Below, one piece after another: positions 8,412 through 17,509 of a stretch of 46,923 nucleotides of DNA. The stretch's first letter is position 1; each line of letters opens with the position of its first letter. Origin of the DNA: Chthonomonadaceae bacterium (GTDB lineage: Bacteria > Armatimonadota > Chthonomonadetes > Chthonomonadales > Chthonomonadaceae); assembly GCA_025054835.1 (NCBI GenBank), contig JANWZQ010000185.1, positions 1 to 46,923 of the forward strand, written 5' to 3'. Under the pieces are notes generated by a model. The model did not search any database, was not told where the DNA came from, and worked only from the letters and a program-made list of their open reading frames with translations. The translations under genes were made by a program, and so were the position numbers.

Positions 8412-9023
8412 ATGGCCAAGTTGATTTTGCTCCGGCACGGACAGTCGCAGTGGAACCTGGAGAACCGCTTCACCGGATGGGTGGATGTGCCGCTGACGGA
8501 ACAGGGGATTGAGGAGGCCCGGGAGGCCGGGCGGCGCATCAAGGCGGCAGGTCTGCGGATTGACGTTGCGTACACCTCGGTGCTCCGGCGCGCGATTGAC
8601 ACGCTGACGGTGTGTCTGGAGGAGGCAGGCATCACGGATGTGCCGGTGACCCGCGATCCGGCGTTGAATGAGCGGATGTATGGCGACCTGCAGGGTCTGA
8701 ACAAGGATGAGACGGCGGCGAAGTTCGGGGCCGAGCAGGTGAAGCTGTGGCGCCGCAGCTACGACATCCGTCCTCCCGGGGGCGAGAGTTTGAAGGACAC
8801 TGCGGAGCGCGTGTTGCCCTACTTTTTCGACAGGATCCTGCCGGAGTTGAAGGCTGGCCGGAACGTGCTGATTTCGGCGCATGGCAACAGTCTGCGCGCC
8901 ATCGTGATGCATCTGGACCGGATGTCGGAGGCCGATGTGCTGGAGCTGAACATTCCGCACTGTGTGCCGATCATCTATGAGTTCGATGCCGAGGGCAATG
9001 TGATCGATAAGTACGAGTTGTAA
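8412..9023 (+). CDS. gpmA: 2,3-bisphosphoglycerate-dependent phosphoglycerate mutase
   Basis: This glycolytic enzyme interconverts 3- and 2-phosphoglycerate through a phosphohistidine. The 203-residue protein carries the RHG motif (R8-H9-G10, H9 being phosphorylated), 'NRFTGWVDVPLTEQG', the catalytic 'NERMYGDLQG' (E near 87) and the second histidine in 'SAHGNSLRA' (near 157). It is shorter than the E. coli enzyme (about 250), as in many GpmA homologues. AGGAGAGAAGGA lies just before the ATG. It begins 29 bp after the AAA gene and ends before a double hairpin, so it is probably the last gene of the mqnD transcript. Confidence 0.93.
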   Translation: MAKLILLRHGQSQWNLENRFTGWVDVPLTEQGIEEAREAGRRIKAAGLRIDVAYTSVLRRAIDTLTVCLEEAGITDVPVTRDPALNERMYGDLQGLNKDETAAKFGAEQVKLWRRSYDIRPPGGESLKDTAERVLPYFFDRILPELKAGRNVLISAHGNSLRAIVMHLDRMSEADVLELNIPHCVPIIYEFDAEGNVIDKYEL

Positions 9024-9041
9024 CCGTTCGGTTGCAGGCAC

Positions 9042-9084
9042 AACGCCGGTGACTGTGACCCAACGGCGTTTCCCGTTTTTCGGG
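9042..9084 (+). terminator. probable terminator after gpmA
   Basis: AACGCCG (9042-9048) pairs with CGGCGTT (9064-9070). It is followed at once by a small CCCG-TTTTT-CGGG hairpin (9072-9084) and a T-rich stretch. The tandem hairpins lie 19 bp after the gpmA stop and before the lipoprotein gene. Confidence 0.45.
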
Positions 9085-9115
9085 ATATCTTTACCCTGAC
9101 AGAGGAAATCGGTTT

Positions 9116-10015
9116 ATGAGGTACTGCGGACGGATCGGCAGTCTCGCGCTTCTGTTGCTTGTTCTGACTGCATGCGGGCGCGCTCAGGTGCCCGGGGGAG
9201 GCAGTCCGGTCCACATCAAGGATGTGATTTATCATCACAAGCTGGGTGTGGCACTGACCATGGATGTGTTCAAGCCGGCGCGTCCGAGCGGGATTGGCGT
9301 GATCTGGATGGTCAGTGGCGGGTGGGTGTCTAACCACAATAACATCAATCCGGCTCTGGCCAAACTGTTCACGGACAGGGGGCACACCGTGTTTCAGGTG
9401 GTGCATGGGAGCCAGCCCAAGTTCACTTTGCCGGAGATTGTGGAGGATATCCATCGCGCAGTCCGGTTCATTCGCACGCACGCAGCCGAGTACGGGGTGG
9501 ATCCCAATCGTCTGGGGATTGCAGGGGGTAGCGCGGGCGGGCATCTGTCGCTGATGATGGGGGCTTATGGCAGGCCCGGAGATCCCAATGCAAAGGACCC
9601 TGTGGATCGCGCTTCGAGTCAGGTGCAGGCGATTGCCTGTTTCTTTCCGCCGACCGACTTTCTCAATTATGGCAAAGAGGGTCAGAACGCCATGATGATC
9701 CCTCTGCTGCGTCCCTACTGGCCTGCGTTCGGGGTCAGCGATCAGACGCCGCCGGAGGAACGCGAGAAGCTCGGTCGGGCGATGTCTCCCATTTACGGTG
9801 CGCTGGATCGGATGCCTCCCACGCTGATCATTCACGGTGACGCCGATCTGCTTGTTCCCCTGCAGCAGTCGCAGCGGTTGATCCAGAAGCTGGAGCAGTT
9901 GAAGCGGCCGGCCCGGCTGGAGGTTCGGCCCGGGAAGGCCCACGGGTGGCCCGGGATCGAGAAGGACGCGGAACTATTCGCGGAATGGTTCGAAACGCAT
10001 CTTGGCCGTTCCTGA
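9116..10015 (+). CDS. lipoprotein alpha/beta-hydrolase (BD-FAE/esterase-lipase type)
   Basis: This 299-residue enzyme begins with a lipoprotein signal ending in a lipobox LTAC (C20), so it is probably anchored on the envelope surface. The alpha/beta-hydrolase core shows an oxyanion-region 'GVIWMVSGGWVSNH', the nucleophile elbow GGSAGG (Ser near 139), an acid candidate in 'IIHGDADLLVP' and the histidine in 'GKAHGWPG'. This pattern fits bifunctional feruloyl/acetyl-xylan esterases and related carbohydrate esterases. The substrate is not determinable. Its 3' end overlaps the start of the NamZ-like gene by about 30 bp, so the two are co-expressed. Confidence 0.82.
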   Translation: MRYCGRIGSLALLLLVLTACGRAQVPGGGSPVHIKDVIYHHKLGVALTMDVFKPARPSGIGVIWMVSGGWVSNHNNINPALAKLFTDRGHTVFQVVHGSQPKFTLPEIVEDIHRAVRFIRTHAAEYGVDPNRLGIAGGSAGGHLSLMMGAYGRPGDPNAKDPVDRASSQVQAIACFFPPTDFLNYGKEGQNAMMIPLLRPYWPAFGVSDQTPPEEREKLGRAMSPIYGALDRMPPTLIIHGDADLLVPLQQSQRLIQKLEQLKRPARLEVRPGKAHGWPGIEKDAELFAEWFETHLGRS

Positions 10016-11232
10016 TCGGGGCGCTTGCGATCTCCGGGGGCGCGCCGGTGGCTCTTGCGGATGCGGTGCCGGTTCGCACCGGGCTGGATGTGCTGATCGC
10101 GCAGGGTTTTGCTCCTTTACGGGGGAAGCGTATCGGGCTTGTCACGCATCGGGCGGCCACCACCGCGGACGGGCGGGATGCTGCGGTTGTTCTCTCGCGG
10201 GCGCCGGGTGTACGCCTGGTGGCTCTGTTCGCCCCGGAACATGGCCTGCGCGGCGCGGTGCCGGCGGGCGTTCGTTTCGGTACTGCGCGTGACCGGGCGA
10301 CCGGCCTGCCGGTGTATTCGCTCTATGGCGCGTTGCGCCGGCCCACGCCGCGTATGCTACAGGGCATGGATGCGCTGGTAGTGAACCTGCAGGATGCCGG
10401 GGTCCGCTCCTATACCTACCTGAGCACACTGGGGCTCTGCATGGAGGCTGCAGCAACGCGGAACGTTGAGCTGGTTGTGCTGGATCGTCCCAACCCTCTG
10501 GGCGGGGAACAGATGGAGGGCAATAGTCCGAACGTTCTGTTTCGTTCTTTTGTGGGCCGCTATCCCGTGCCGTACCTGCACGGGATGACGTTCGGTGAGC
10601 TTGCCCGCATGATACAGGCAGAGGGGTGGCTGGTGGGCAGGCGCCGGTGTCGCCTGACTGTGATCCCCATGCAGGGGTGGCGCCGGCACATGCTCTGGCA
10701 TGCGACCGGAATGCGGTGGGTGCCGACCAGTCCGAACGTGCCGGATGCTGAGACCCCCCGATATCTAGCGGCGACGGGGATTGCCGGGGAGACTTCCGTT
10801 GTAGACGTGGGCGCGGGCACCCGGTTTCCGTTTCGTGTGGCCGGGATGCCCGGTCTGGATGGCCCTGCGATGGCCGCGCATTTGAACGCCCGGGGCCTAC
10901 CGGGCGTTCGTTTTGAGCCGGCTGTCTGGACTGCCGCGCAGGGGCGTTATCGGGGTCGCCTGTGTGCGGGTGTGCGTCTGTACATTGCGGATGGTGCCCG
11001 GGCGCCCCTGACTCGCATCAATTTCGAGATCCTTGCGGCGGTATTGCGGGTGCGCCCGGGGGTCCGGTTATTCCTGCCCGCACGTGCCCGTATGTTCGAT
11101 CAGGTCTGTGGCACGGATCGGGTGCGCCGGGAGTTGCACGCCGGTCACTCGCCGGAAGCCGTCTGGAGCCGCTGGCACACTTCCGGGCGTGCATTTGCTG
11201 TGCAACGCCAGCCTTACCTACTCTACTCTTGA
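9985..11232 (+). CDS. DUF1343 / NamZ-like exo-beta-N-acetylmuramidase
   Basis: This 415-residue secreted protein has a signal peptide (residues 1 to about 25, ending PVALA). It carries the hallmarks of DUF1343, whose characterised member NamZ releases terminal N-acetylmuramic acid: 'GKRIGLVTHRAA', 'FAPEHGLRGAVPAG', 'QDAGVRSYTYLSTL', 'DRPNPLGG' and 'WVPTSPNVP'. The usual 'TNLSEGRGT' motif is here 'GETSVVDVGAGT', a variation near the active site. The ATG at 9985 gives the signal peptide directly; a GTG at 9946 would add 13 polar residues. Peptidoglycan recycling is the likely role, consistent with the neighbouring oxidoreductase and epimerase. Confidence 0.85.
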   Translation: MVRNASWPFLIGALAISGGAPVALADAVPVRTGLDVLIAQGFAPLRGKRIGLVTHRAATTADGRDAAVVLSRAPGVRLVALFAPEHGLRGAVPAGVRFGTARDRATGLPVYSLYGALRRPTPRMLQGMDALVVNLQDAGVRSYTYLSTLGLCMEAAATRNVELVVLDRPNPLGGEQMEGNSPNVLFRSFVGRYPVPYLHGMTFGELARMIQAEGWLVGRRRCRLTVIPMQGWRRHMLWHATGMRWVPTSPNVPDAETPRYLAATGIAGETSVVDVGAGTRFPFRVAGMPGLDGPAMAAHLNARGLPGVRFEPAVWTAAQGRYRGRLCAGVRLYIADGARAPLTRINFEILAAVLRVRPGVRLFLPARARMFDQVCGTDRVRRELHAGHSPEAVWSRWHTSGRAFAVQRQPYLLYS

Positions 11233-11296
11233 CCTGCGTCCAGGATCTGCGCGGTGTTGCTGCGCCGGGCAGTACCCGGGCGTATCGGGAGGAAGC

Positions 11297-12346
11297 ATGC
11301 ACGACACACTCTATCGCTATGCGATCATCGGTACCGGCCTGCCATGGAAAGAGGAGGGGCATACCGGGTTCGGCATGGCGCATGTACACTGGCGGGCTTT
11401 CCGCTCGACGGAACGCGTAGCGCTCGTTGCTCTCTGTGACGTGATCCCCGAGCGGATGGAGATTTTCCAGCAGAGGCACGAGGTGACCGTGCAGACGTTC
11501 ACGGACTACCGGGCCATGCTGGCGGAGGTGCAGCCGGAGATTGTGAGTATTTGCACGTGGCCGCACCTGCACGCGGAGATGACGATTGCGGCGGCCGAGG
11601 CTGGTGTCCGGGTGATCCATTGCGAGAAGCCGATGGCGCTCACATGGGCCGATTGCAAGCGCATGCAGTCCGCAGCGGATGCGCACGGGGCTCTGCTCAG
11701 TTTCAATCACCAACGCCGGCACATTCGTCTGTTTCAGGCGGTGGTGGAAGACCTGCGTCAGGGTGTGATCGGCGATCTGGTCTGCATTGAGGCGGAATGT
11801 CCGAATCTGTTCGATTGGGGCACGCACTGGTTTGACATGATGCAGTACTATAACCGGGAGGAGCCCATCGAGTGGGTTATGGGTCAGATCGATGTGCGCA
11901 CGGAGCATCGCATTTTCGGCGCTCTTCATGAGCACCAGGGGCTCTGTCACTGGAAGTGGGCCAATGGTGTGCGCGGCCTGATGGTGACCGGAGAGGACAT
12001 GAAGATCGGTTGCGTGCATCGGATCACGGGCACAGAGGGCGTGATCGAGGTACTCTCGGAGCGGAAGTACCGCCGGATGACCGCCGGGGACGCCGGGTGG
12101 CAGGAGTTCGAGGTACCCCAGGGCGATCGGGATGAACATCAGGGGACCGCGGCCGATGTTGTGCGGCAACTGGATGAACCCGGTCACATCTCGATGCTGA
12201 CTGTTCACAACGCGATCCGGCACACGGAGGCGATCTTTGCGGCTTATCTGAGCAGCCGGGTGCGTGGCCGGGTGGATCTGCCGCTCTCTTACGAGGGCAA
12301 TGCGCTGGTGGATATGGTGGAGGCGGGAGAAATATCCCCTGCGTGA
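11297..12346 (+). CDS. Gfo/Idh/MocA family oxidoreductase
   Basis: This 349-residue NAD(P)-dependent sugar or inositol dehydrogenase-like protein has an N-terminal Rossmann fold (YAIIGTG, then 'LVALCDVIPERMEIFQQRHEV', 'EIVSICTWPHLHAEMTIAAAEAGVRVIHCEKPMAL'). The CEKP lysine near residue 112 is the conserved catalytic/cofactor residue. The nucleotide loop is 'IIGTGLPWKEEGHTGFG', with an insertion compared with the usual GxGxxG. The C-terminal domain has 'DWGTHWFDMMQYY', holding the active-site histidine region. GGGAGG lies just before the ATG at 11297. Its position between the NamZ-like protein and an epimerase suggests modification of a released sugar. Confidence 0.87.
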   Translation: MHDTLYRYAIIGTGLPWKEEGHTGFGMAHVHWRAFRSTERVALVALCDVIPERMEIFQQRHEVTVQTFTDYRAMLAEVQPEIVSICTWPHLHAEMTIAAAEAGVRVIHCEKPMALTWADCKRMQSAADAHGALLSFNHQRRHIRLFQAVVEDLRQGVIGDLVCIEAECPNLFDWGTHWFDMMQYYNREEPIEWVMGQIDVRTEHRIFGALHEHQGLCHWKWANGVRGLMVTGEDMKIGCVHRITGTEGVIEVLSERKYRRMTAGDAGWQEFEVPQGDRDEHQGTAADVVRQLDEPGHISMLTVHNAIRHTEAIFAAYLSSRVRGRVDLPLSYEGNALVDMVEAGEISPA

Positions 12347-12397
12347 GGGAGCGCTTCCCGGTATGCGCGTGCGAGAGGCAGGAAAGGACAGGGTGCG

Positions 12398-13255
12398 GTG
12401 CGTGTGCTGGTAACAGGCAGTGCCGGCCACATTGGTAGAGAGCAGGTCAAGGTACTTCAGGCGGCCGGGTACGACCTGCGGACTACCGATCGCGTGGCGA
12501 CGGTTCGCGATCATGCGTGGGAGCATCTGCCCGGGGATCTGCGCGACATCGATTTTGTGCGCCGGGTTGTTCAGGGGGTGGATGCGGTGGTGCATCTGGG
12601 CGCGATCCCCAGTGATCGGTATGGATCCGGGGATGAGGTGCTGACGGTTAACGTGCAGGGCACGTGGAACGTTCTGATGGCCTGTCAGGAGGCGGGGGTG
12701 GAGCGTGTGGTGTTCTTCTCCAGCATCAATGCGCTCGGGTGCGTGGGGGGGCATCGCCCGGCAGCATACCTGCCCATTGACGACGCCTACCCCCGGCATC
12801 CCATGTCGCCCTACCAGCTCTCCAAGCATCTGGGCGAGGAGATCTGTCGCTGCTTTTCGGAGAAGCATGGTATTGTGACCATTTGCCTGCGTCCCGGTTT
12901 TGTGGCGGCACCGGAACATTACGCGCACTTCGGTCATGGTTCACAGGAGCAGCGGGCCGCGTGGCAGAAGGACGAGTACTGGGGTTATGTGGACCGCCGG
13001 GACGTGTGCGATGCGGTTGTGCGCGCCCTGCAGGTTGAAGGGATCCAGCACGACGCGTTCCTGCTTTTTGCGGACGATACCACGATCGATCTGCCTACGC
13101 TGCAGCTTGTTGAGCAGCACTATCCGGACACGCCATGGAAGCAGGACAAGCTGGCCTATGTGGCCGACAATCCCTATCGTTCGGTATTTGATGCCTCCCG
13201 CGCCAAGCAGATCCTTGGCTGGTATCCCCGACACTCATGGCGCGAGGCGTTATGA
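12398..13255 (+). CDS. NAD-dependent epimerase/dehydratase (extended SDR)
   Basis: This 285-residue extended short-chain dehydrogenase has the N-terminal TGSAGHIG dinucleotide motif, the 'DAVVHLGAIPS' strand, 'NVQGTWNVLMACQEAGVERVVFFSS', and the catalytic YQLSK (Y139, K143). It probably epimerises, dehydrates or oxidises a (nucleotide-)sugar. The GTG start is preceded by GGAAAGGA. The gene ends in an ATGA overlap with the following secreted hydrolase. The substrate cannot be read from sequence; the operon suggests a carbohydrate from the cell wall or biomass. Confidence 0.87.
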   Translation: MRVLVTGSAGHIGREQVKVLQAAGYDLRTTDRVATVRDHAWEHLPGDLRDIDFVRRVVQGVDAVVHLGAIPSDRYGSGDEVLTVNVQGTWNVLMACQEAGVERVVFFSSINALGCVGGHRPAAYLPIDDAYPRHPMSPYQLSKHLGEEICRCFSEKHGIVTICLRPGFVAAPEHYAHFGHGSQEQRAAWQKDEYWGYVDRRDVCDAVVRALQVEGIQHDAFLLFADDTTIDLPTLQLVEQHYPDTPWKQDKLAYVADNPYRSVFDASRAKQILGWYPRHSWREAL

Positions 13256-14097
13256 TTTCCCTGTGTGGTGCTCTCTGTCTGTGTCTGTCTGGCGGTTTCG
13301 TCGCTCCGGCAGCACAGGAGCTCCCTGCTCCGGGAGTGCGCATTCCGCTGAGCGGCGGGCACCTGTTTCTGCCGGCCGGGGTGTCCGCAAAGTCCGGGCG
13401 CATGGATCTGACGGTGCATCTGCACGGGAGCTCGGAAGTGGTGGAGCGCAACCGGGTGCAGTCTGGCGGTCAGGGCGCGTTGATCACAGTGGCGTTGCGC
13501 GGTCTTTCCGGGGTGTATACCGAACGTTTCCGTGATCCGGGTGTTTTTGCCCGGCTTCTGCGTGAGGCCGCAGAGGCGGTGGAGCGGCGCGGGCTTGCCG
13601 AGAATGTGCGGTGGGGACGTATCACGGTGTCCTCGTTCAGCGCCGGATTCGGCGGGGTACGGGAGCTATTGAAGTCGCCGGATCTTTTCCGCCGGATCGA
13701 CGCTCTGGTGATGGCCGATTCTCTGTATTCCGGTTTCACGGGTGATCCTGCGGAACGACGCATCGCTCCGAGCCTGATGCGCGATTTTCTGGCTTTTGCC
13801 CGGGAGGCTGCCCGGGGGAAGAAGCGTTTCATTCTTTCCTACTCGCAACTGCACACTCCGGAGTATGCCAGCACGGGAGAAGTCGCCCGATATCTCGTGG
13901 CACAGCTGGGCGGGCAGCTGGAGCCCGTGCAGGAGCTGTGGCCCGGCGGCATGCTGCTGATCGCTCGCTATCGGTCTGGCGGACTGGAGATCTACGGGTT
14001 TGCAGGGGACGATGGCGCGGCGCATCTACAGCACCTGCGCCATCTGGCCTCTTTTCTGGCACGCGCAACGTTCGGTACCGGAGACATGCTTCCCTGA
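13252..14097 (+). CDS. secreted alpha/beta-hydrolase-like protein
   Basis: This 281-residue protein has a signal peptide (MISLCGALCLCLSGGFVAPAAQ). The mature part reads like an alpha/beta-hydrolase: 'DLTVHLHGSSEVVERN' in the oxyanion position, 'TVSSFSAGFGGVRELL' as a nucleophile elbow (SFSAGFGG), and 'DALVMADSLYSGF' following. No clear esterase family was recognised. The ATG at 13252 overlaps the preceding stop (ATGA); an in-frame ATG at 13237 would add five residues. It belongs to the same operon as the SDR and MocA proteins. Confidence 0.7.
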   Translation: MISLCGALCLCLSGGFVAPAAQELPAPGVRIPLSGGHLFLPAGVSAKSGRMDLTVHLHGSSEVVERNRVQSGGQGALITVALRGLSGVYTERFRDPGVFARLLREAAEAVERRGLAENVRWGRITVSSFSAGFGGVRELLKSPDLFRRIDALVMADSLYSGFTGDPAERRIAPSLMRDFLAFAREAARGKKRFILSYSQLHTPEYASTGEVARYLVAQLGGQLEPVQELWPGGMLLIARYRSGGLEIYGFAGDDGAAHLQHLRHLASFLARATFGTGDMLP

Positions 14098-14173
14098 AAC
14101 CACCGGTGTTCCGGCCCCGTCATGCTTTCCGGACAGAACGATACGGGTGCCATCTGGAAAGGAGTTTTGCAGG

Positions 14174-15322
14174 ATGCGTTGTCAACGGGTGCGGGGAGTT
14201 TTCGCGATCGCCTTTCTTGCTCTCCCGGGTGTTGTCGTCGGGCAGCAGGCCCCGATCGTGCAGCGTTATCGCTTTGATGCGGATAACACCGGGTGGAACG
14301 TGGAGTCCACCAACGCGGCCACAGCGGAAATCACGCGTACAGAGGGCGAATTCAAGACAGGCGCAGGCGCGATCAAGGTGAAGTACACGATCGAGAAGGG
14401 GCAGTTCAGCGCTCTGTCGTTGCCTGTGGAGCCCGGGAAATGGGCGCAGGCGCGTCAGATCACCTTCTGGCTCAAAACCGATCGCGATACCGCGATGCTC
14501 TTTGCCGTGCATGAGAAGGACGGAGGGCACTACCACGCCACCATCTGGTCGCCCGGCAACGTCTGGCAGCAGATCACACTCACTTCGCAGGACTTCAGTC
14601 CGGGGATGGAGCCAACGGACCCGAAGGATCCCAATCAGCGTCTGGATATGGATCGGATTGAGAAAGTTTTTCTGACCGATCTGGCCAACCTGCTGATCCA
14701 GTCTGTGTCTCCGGACGATCCATTTCTCAAGGTCGAAGGCGGGTTGCGTACTTTCTGGCTGGATGAGGTGGAGGTTCGCTCGGATGCGCCTCCGGCGTCC
14801 CGGCTGCCCCGGGAGGGCGCCGTCCTGATCGATGCTTTTCCGTACGGTTATCTGAGCTGGCTCCCTCTGGGCACCGGAAGTCCGGTGATCCGGCTGGATC
14901 GCAGCGGGATGCCGTTCGCAGGTCCTGCGATGCAGATGACCTACACTCAGGAGCAGGGGAAGCCGGCCATTGCTGTGCGCGGCGTTTCGCGGGATCTGTC
15001 CGGATGCAAGAGCCTTGTTCTGGATATTGCTTCCGAGCAGGATGTACAGTTGTTGATTTCTCTGGAGGAGCACAACGGGGGTCGGTATCAGACCATTGTC
15101 ACGGTGGCCGGTGGCAGGCAGGCGCAACAGAAAGTGCTGCCTTTCTCCCAGTTCCGTATGGCCGATGACTCTCCTCCGGATGCCAATGGCAAGCTGGATC
15201 TGGATCGCGTGAAGACCATGGGATTCGCCGATCTGGCGTTTCTCGGTCCTGTTGCGAAGAAGACCAACACGCTCTGGATAGCTCGTGTTTACGCTCTGCC
15301 TCCGGAGCAATCCGGGTCGTAG
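14174..15322 (+). CDS. secreted protein with two carbohydrate-binding-like beta-sandwich domains
   Basis: This 382-residue protein has a signal peptide to about residue 24. Two galactose-binding-like repeats follow. The first (about 25-215) contains 'FDADNTGWNVES...GAGAIKVKYTIEKGQFSALSLPVE' and 'QITFWLKTDRDTAMLFAVHEKDGGHYHATIWSPGNVWQQITLTSQDF'. The second (about 225-375) contains 'KSLVLDIASEQDVQLLISLEEHNGGRYQTIVTVAGG'. Both end in a 'WLDEVEV' or 'WIARVYAL'-like strand, as in CIA30/CBM11-like modules. No catalytic motif is visible, so it may bind polysaccharide. AAGGAG at 14159-14164 sets the ATG. Confidence 0.7.
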   Translation: MRCQRVRGVFAIAFLALPGVVVGQQAPIVQRYRFDADNTGWNVESTNAATAEITRTEGEFKTGAGAIKVKYTIEKGQFSALSLPVEPGKWAQARQITFWLKTDRDTAMLFAVHEKDGGHYHATIWSPGNVWQQITLTSQDFSPGMEPTDPKDPNQRLDMDRIEKVFLTDLANLLIQSVSPDDPFLKVEGGLRTFWLDEVEVRSDAPPASRLPREGAVLIDAFPYGYLSWLPLGTGSPVIRLDRSGMPFAGPAMQMTYTQEQGKPAIAVRGVSRDLSGCKSLVLDIASEQDVQLLISLEEHNGGRYQTIVTVAGGRQAQQKVLPFSQFRMADDSPPDANGKLDLDRVKTMGFADLAFLGPVAKKTNTLWIARVYALPPEQSGS

Positions 15323-15364
15323 ATCCGCACGGAACGCCTTCTGCGACAGGTGCCGGGCTCTATC

Positions 15365-16540
15365 ATGCTGTTGTACCAGTCCTTTGTTCTGTTCACCCTT
15401 ATTACCCTTCTGGTGCTGGTATGGATCAATCTGCGTGACTACGCGCCGGTTGCGAGCCCGACTCCCCCGCGCCCGGAAGAGCGCCTGTTTATCCTGATCC
15501 CGGCACGTAATGAGGCGCATCATCTGCGTTCCTGTCTGGACGGTTTGCTCGCCCAGAACTGGCGCTGTTTCACCGTACTGGTTCTGGATGACGCCTCTGA
15601 AGATGGCACCGGAGAGATCGTAGCCGAGTACGCCTGCAAGGACCCGCGTGTGCAGCTGTTGCAGGGCAGGCCGATAGAGCCGGGATGGGCGGGGAAGGTG
15701 TGGGCCTGTGCGCAACTGGGGGAGGCTGCGCTCTCTCAGGGGGCGGACTGGCTGCTGTTTCTGGATGCGGACACGCGCGCGCATCCGGATTTTGTCGGGA
15801 CGATCCTGGCGTACGGGCAGACCACAGGAGCCGGCATGGTGAGCGGCTTTCCCTACCAGATCGCGCACAGCTTCTGGGAACGCGCTGCGATGCCCATGCT
15901 GCACTTCCTGATCACCACGTTTCTGCCGATCCGGCTGGTCTGGCTCACCCCCTTTCCGCAGCTGGTCGCTGCCTGCGGTCAGGTGGAACTGTTTCACGCG
16001 GAGACCTACCGGAAGATCGGGGGGCATGCGTCCATTCCGCTTTCTTTCCACGATGGCCTGCAGCTGGCACGGCGTGTGAAGGCTGCTGGCCATACGGTTC
16101 GCCTGCTGGACGTCAGTCCTTTGATTGCATGCCGCATGTATGATGGGGGCCGGGCTGTCTGGAATGGCTTCACGCGCAACGCGTATGAGGGTCTCGGGAG
16201 TTTCGGGGCGCTGGTTGTGATGACAACGTTGCAGGTAGTCCTGTTCCTGCTGCCGTTTGTTTTCCTGCTGGCGGCTCTTGCTCAGAGACCTGTGCACGGC
16301 TCCTGGCCATCGTGGAGCGCGCTGTGCCTGGCGCAGGTCGGGGTGATTCTCTGGATCCGTTTGCTTCAAGCACGGCGTTTCGGGCATCTGGATGCGGTCT
16401 GGATGCATCCCCTTTCGATTGCGCTGATGGTTGCCATTCAGTGGGCCTCCTGGTGGAGGACGCTCCGTCGCCAATCGATTGTCTGGAAAGGACGCATTTA
16501 CGCGCTCTGTCTGCTTGTTTTCGGGGCACAAAGCTGCTAG
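15365..16540 (+). CDS. family 2 glycosyltransferase, membrane type (CrtQ/HpnB-like)
   Basis: This 391-residue protein has an N-terminal helix ([20 protein letters not shown]), a cytoplasmic GT-A domain and three C-terminal helices. GT2 motifs are '[23 protein letters not shown]', '[15 protein letters not shown]' and the metal-binding '[12 protein letters not shown]'. An acidic '[16 protein letters not shown]' acceptor motif and '[10 protein letters not shown]' follow. This layout matches carotenoid or hopanoid-type glycosyltransferases (CrtQ, HpnB). The ATG at 15365 starts the first helix; an in-frame GTG at 15350 is possible and neither has a strong ribosome site. A lipid-linked acceptor is likely, though no carotenoid genes lie nearby. 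Confidence 0.82.
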   Translation: MLLYQSFVLFTLITLLVLVWINLRDYAPVASPTPPRPEERLFILIPARNEAHHLRSCLDGLLAQNWRCFTVLVLDDASEDGTGEIVAEYACKDPRVQLLQGRPIEPGWAGKVWACAQLGEAALSQGADWLLFLDADTRAHPDFVGTILAYGQTTGAGMVSGFPYQIAHSFWERAAMPMLHFLITTFLPIRLVWLTPFPQLVAACGQVELFHAETYRKIGGHASIPLSFHDGLQLARRVKAAGHTVRLLDVSPLIACRMYDGGRAVWNGFTRNAYEGLGSFGALVVMTTLQVVLFLLPFVFLLAALAQRPVHGSWPSWSALCLAQVGVILWIRLLQARRFGHLDAVWMHPLSIALMVAIQWASWWRTLRRQSIVWKGRIYALCLLVFGAQSC

Positions 16541-16573
16541 AATTACGGGTGTACTGTGTGCTGCTGCACCGTT

Positions 16574-16585
16574 ACAGATATCTGT
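16574..16585. promoter_or_regulatory. 12-bp perfect palindrome ACAGATATCTGT
   Basis: This perfect palindrome lies in the 100-bp gap before the pilin gene, about 45 bp upstream of its ribosome site. Its size and place suit a dimeric regulator operator. No matching regulator is encoded beside it, so the role is unproven. Confidence 0.35.
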
Positions 16586-16640
16586 TTCCTCCTCAGGAAC
16601 ACCTCACAACACTTCGTTTTCCAGAAAGGGAAAGGAGATC

Positions 16641-17384
16641 ATGCGCCGCAACGTTCAGGGTTTCACTTTGATTGAGCTGCTGGTAGTAATCGCGATCATT
16701 GCGATTCTGGCAGCGATCCTGTTCCCGGTTTTTGCTCAGGCCCGGGAGAAGGCCCGTCAGACCTCCTGTCTGTCCAACATGCGCCAGCTGGGTATCGGGC
16801 TGACCATGTACATTCAGGACTTTGATGAGCAGTGCTTCTTCTTCGCACATGATCGGGATCTGAGCCGTGTTAATCCTTCGGCTCCCCTCGGGGCGACCCG
16901 GGAGAACCGCTGGTGGAATCAGATCCTGCCGTACACCCGGACGCAGGGGGCCCTGCTGGTCTGTCCCTCGGATAGCGGCCGGTTGCCTCACAGTACCGAG
17001 AATGGGCGGGACGGTAAGCCTCTGGTGCCTCGCTCGTATGTGGCCAACCGTGCGGCGGAGGGGCTCACGCTGGCTGCCGTGGAATTTCCTGCCGACGTGG
17101 TTCTGGTCACAGAGAAGAGCTCCAAGGCGGACGACTCGTGGTACGAGCCTCCGATCAATCTGTATGTCAAGCCCTCTCTGGGTGAGCCGGTGCTCGCCAT
17201 GACCCGACATAATAACGGGGTGAACTGTATGTTTTTTGACGGGCACGCCAAGTGGATGGGGCGTCATGCGCTTCTTGCGCGTCCCTGCGGGGAGCCTTAC
17301 TCCGGTGTAGACCTGATGCGCCGTTATCCTCTGCCGGGGGTGGTGCCCGGTGCAAAGCCGTGGTGCCCGGAGTGCCCGAACTGA
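16641..17384 (+). CDS. type IV pilin-like protein with H-X9-DG motif (DUF1559 type)
   Basis: This 247-residue pseudopilin carries a prepilin leader (MRRNVQG) cut before FTLIE, with Glu at mature position 5. A hydrophobic helix follows, then '[24 protein letters not shown]'. The globular domain ends with '[18 protein letters not shown]', an exact H-X9-DG signature. Such proteins are greatly expanded in Armatimonadota and Planctomycetota. Cysteine pairs in the C-terminal part may form disulfides. AAAGGAG ends three bases before the ATG. It probably forms a surface or secretion pseudopilus; the assembly genes are elsewhere. Confidence 0.9.
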   Translation: MRRNVQGFTLIELLVVIAIIAILAAILFPVFAQAREKARQTSCLSNMRQLGIGLTMYIQDFDEQCFFFAHDRDLSRVNPSAPLGATRENRWWNQILPYTRTQGALLVCPSDSGRLPHSTENGRDGKPLVPRSYVANRAAEGLTLAAVEFPADVVLVTEKSSKADDSWYEPPINLYVKPSLGEPVLAMTRHNNGVNCMFFDGHAKWMGRHALLARPCGEPYSGVDLMRRYPLPGVVPGAKPWCPECPN

Positions 17385-17456
17385 CCGCTTGAGACAGGAG
17401 CAAATCATCCGGCAATCCGGTCGTGTTACGGTGTGTTGCTGCTGCCTCGACCTATC

Positions 17457-17499
17457 GCATTCGGAGCCTCGCTGTTCGTCAGGGCGAGGCTCCGAATGC
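17457..17499. terminator. 16-bp perfect stem-loop after the pilin gene
   Basis: GCATTCGGAGCCTCGC (17457-17472) is exactly complementary to 17484-17499 and leaves an 11-nt loop. It lies 73 bp after the pilin stop and just upstream of the promoter-like sequence for the GH9 gene. No U-run follows, so it could be a factor-assisted terminator or mRNA 3'-end stabiliser. Confidence 0.6.
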
Positions 17500-17509
17500 A
17501 CCGGACGGA

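Noticed and set aside
14120-16531. Long minus-strand open frame (about 803 codons)
   Set aside because: It mirrors two well-supported plus-strand genes and its translation is compositionally biased, with no recognisable domain.
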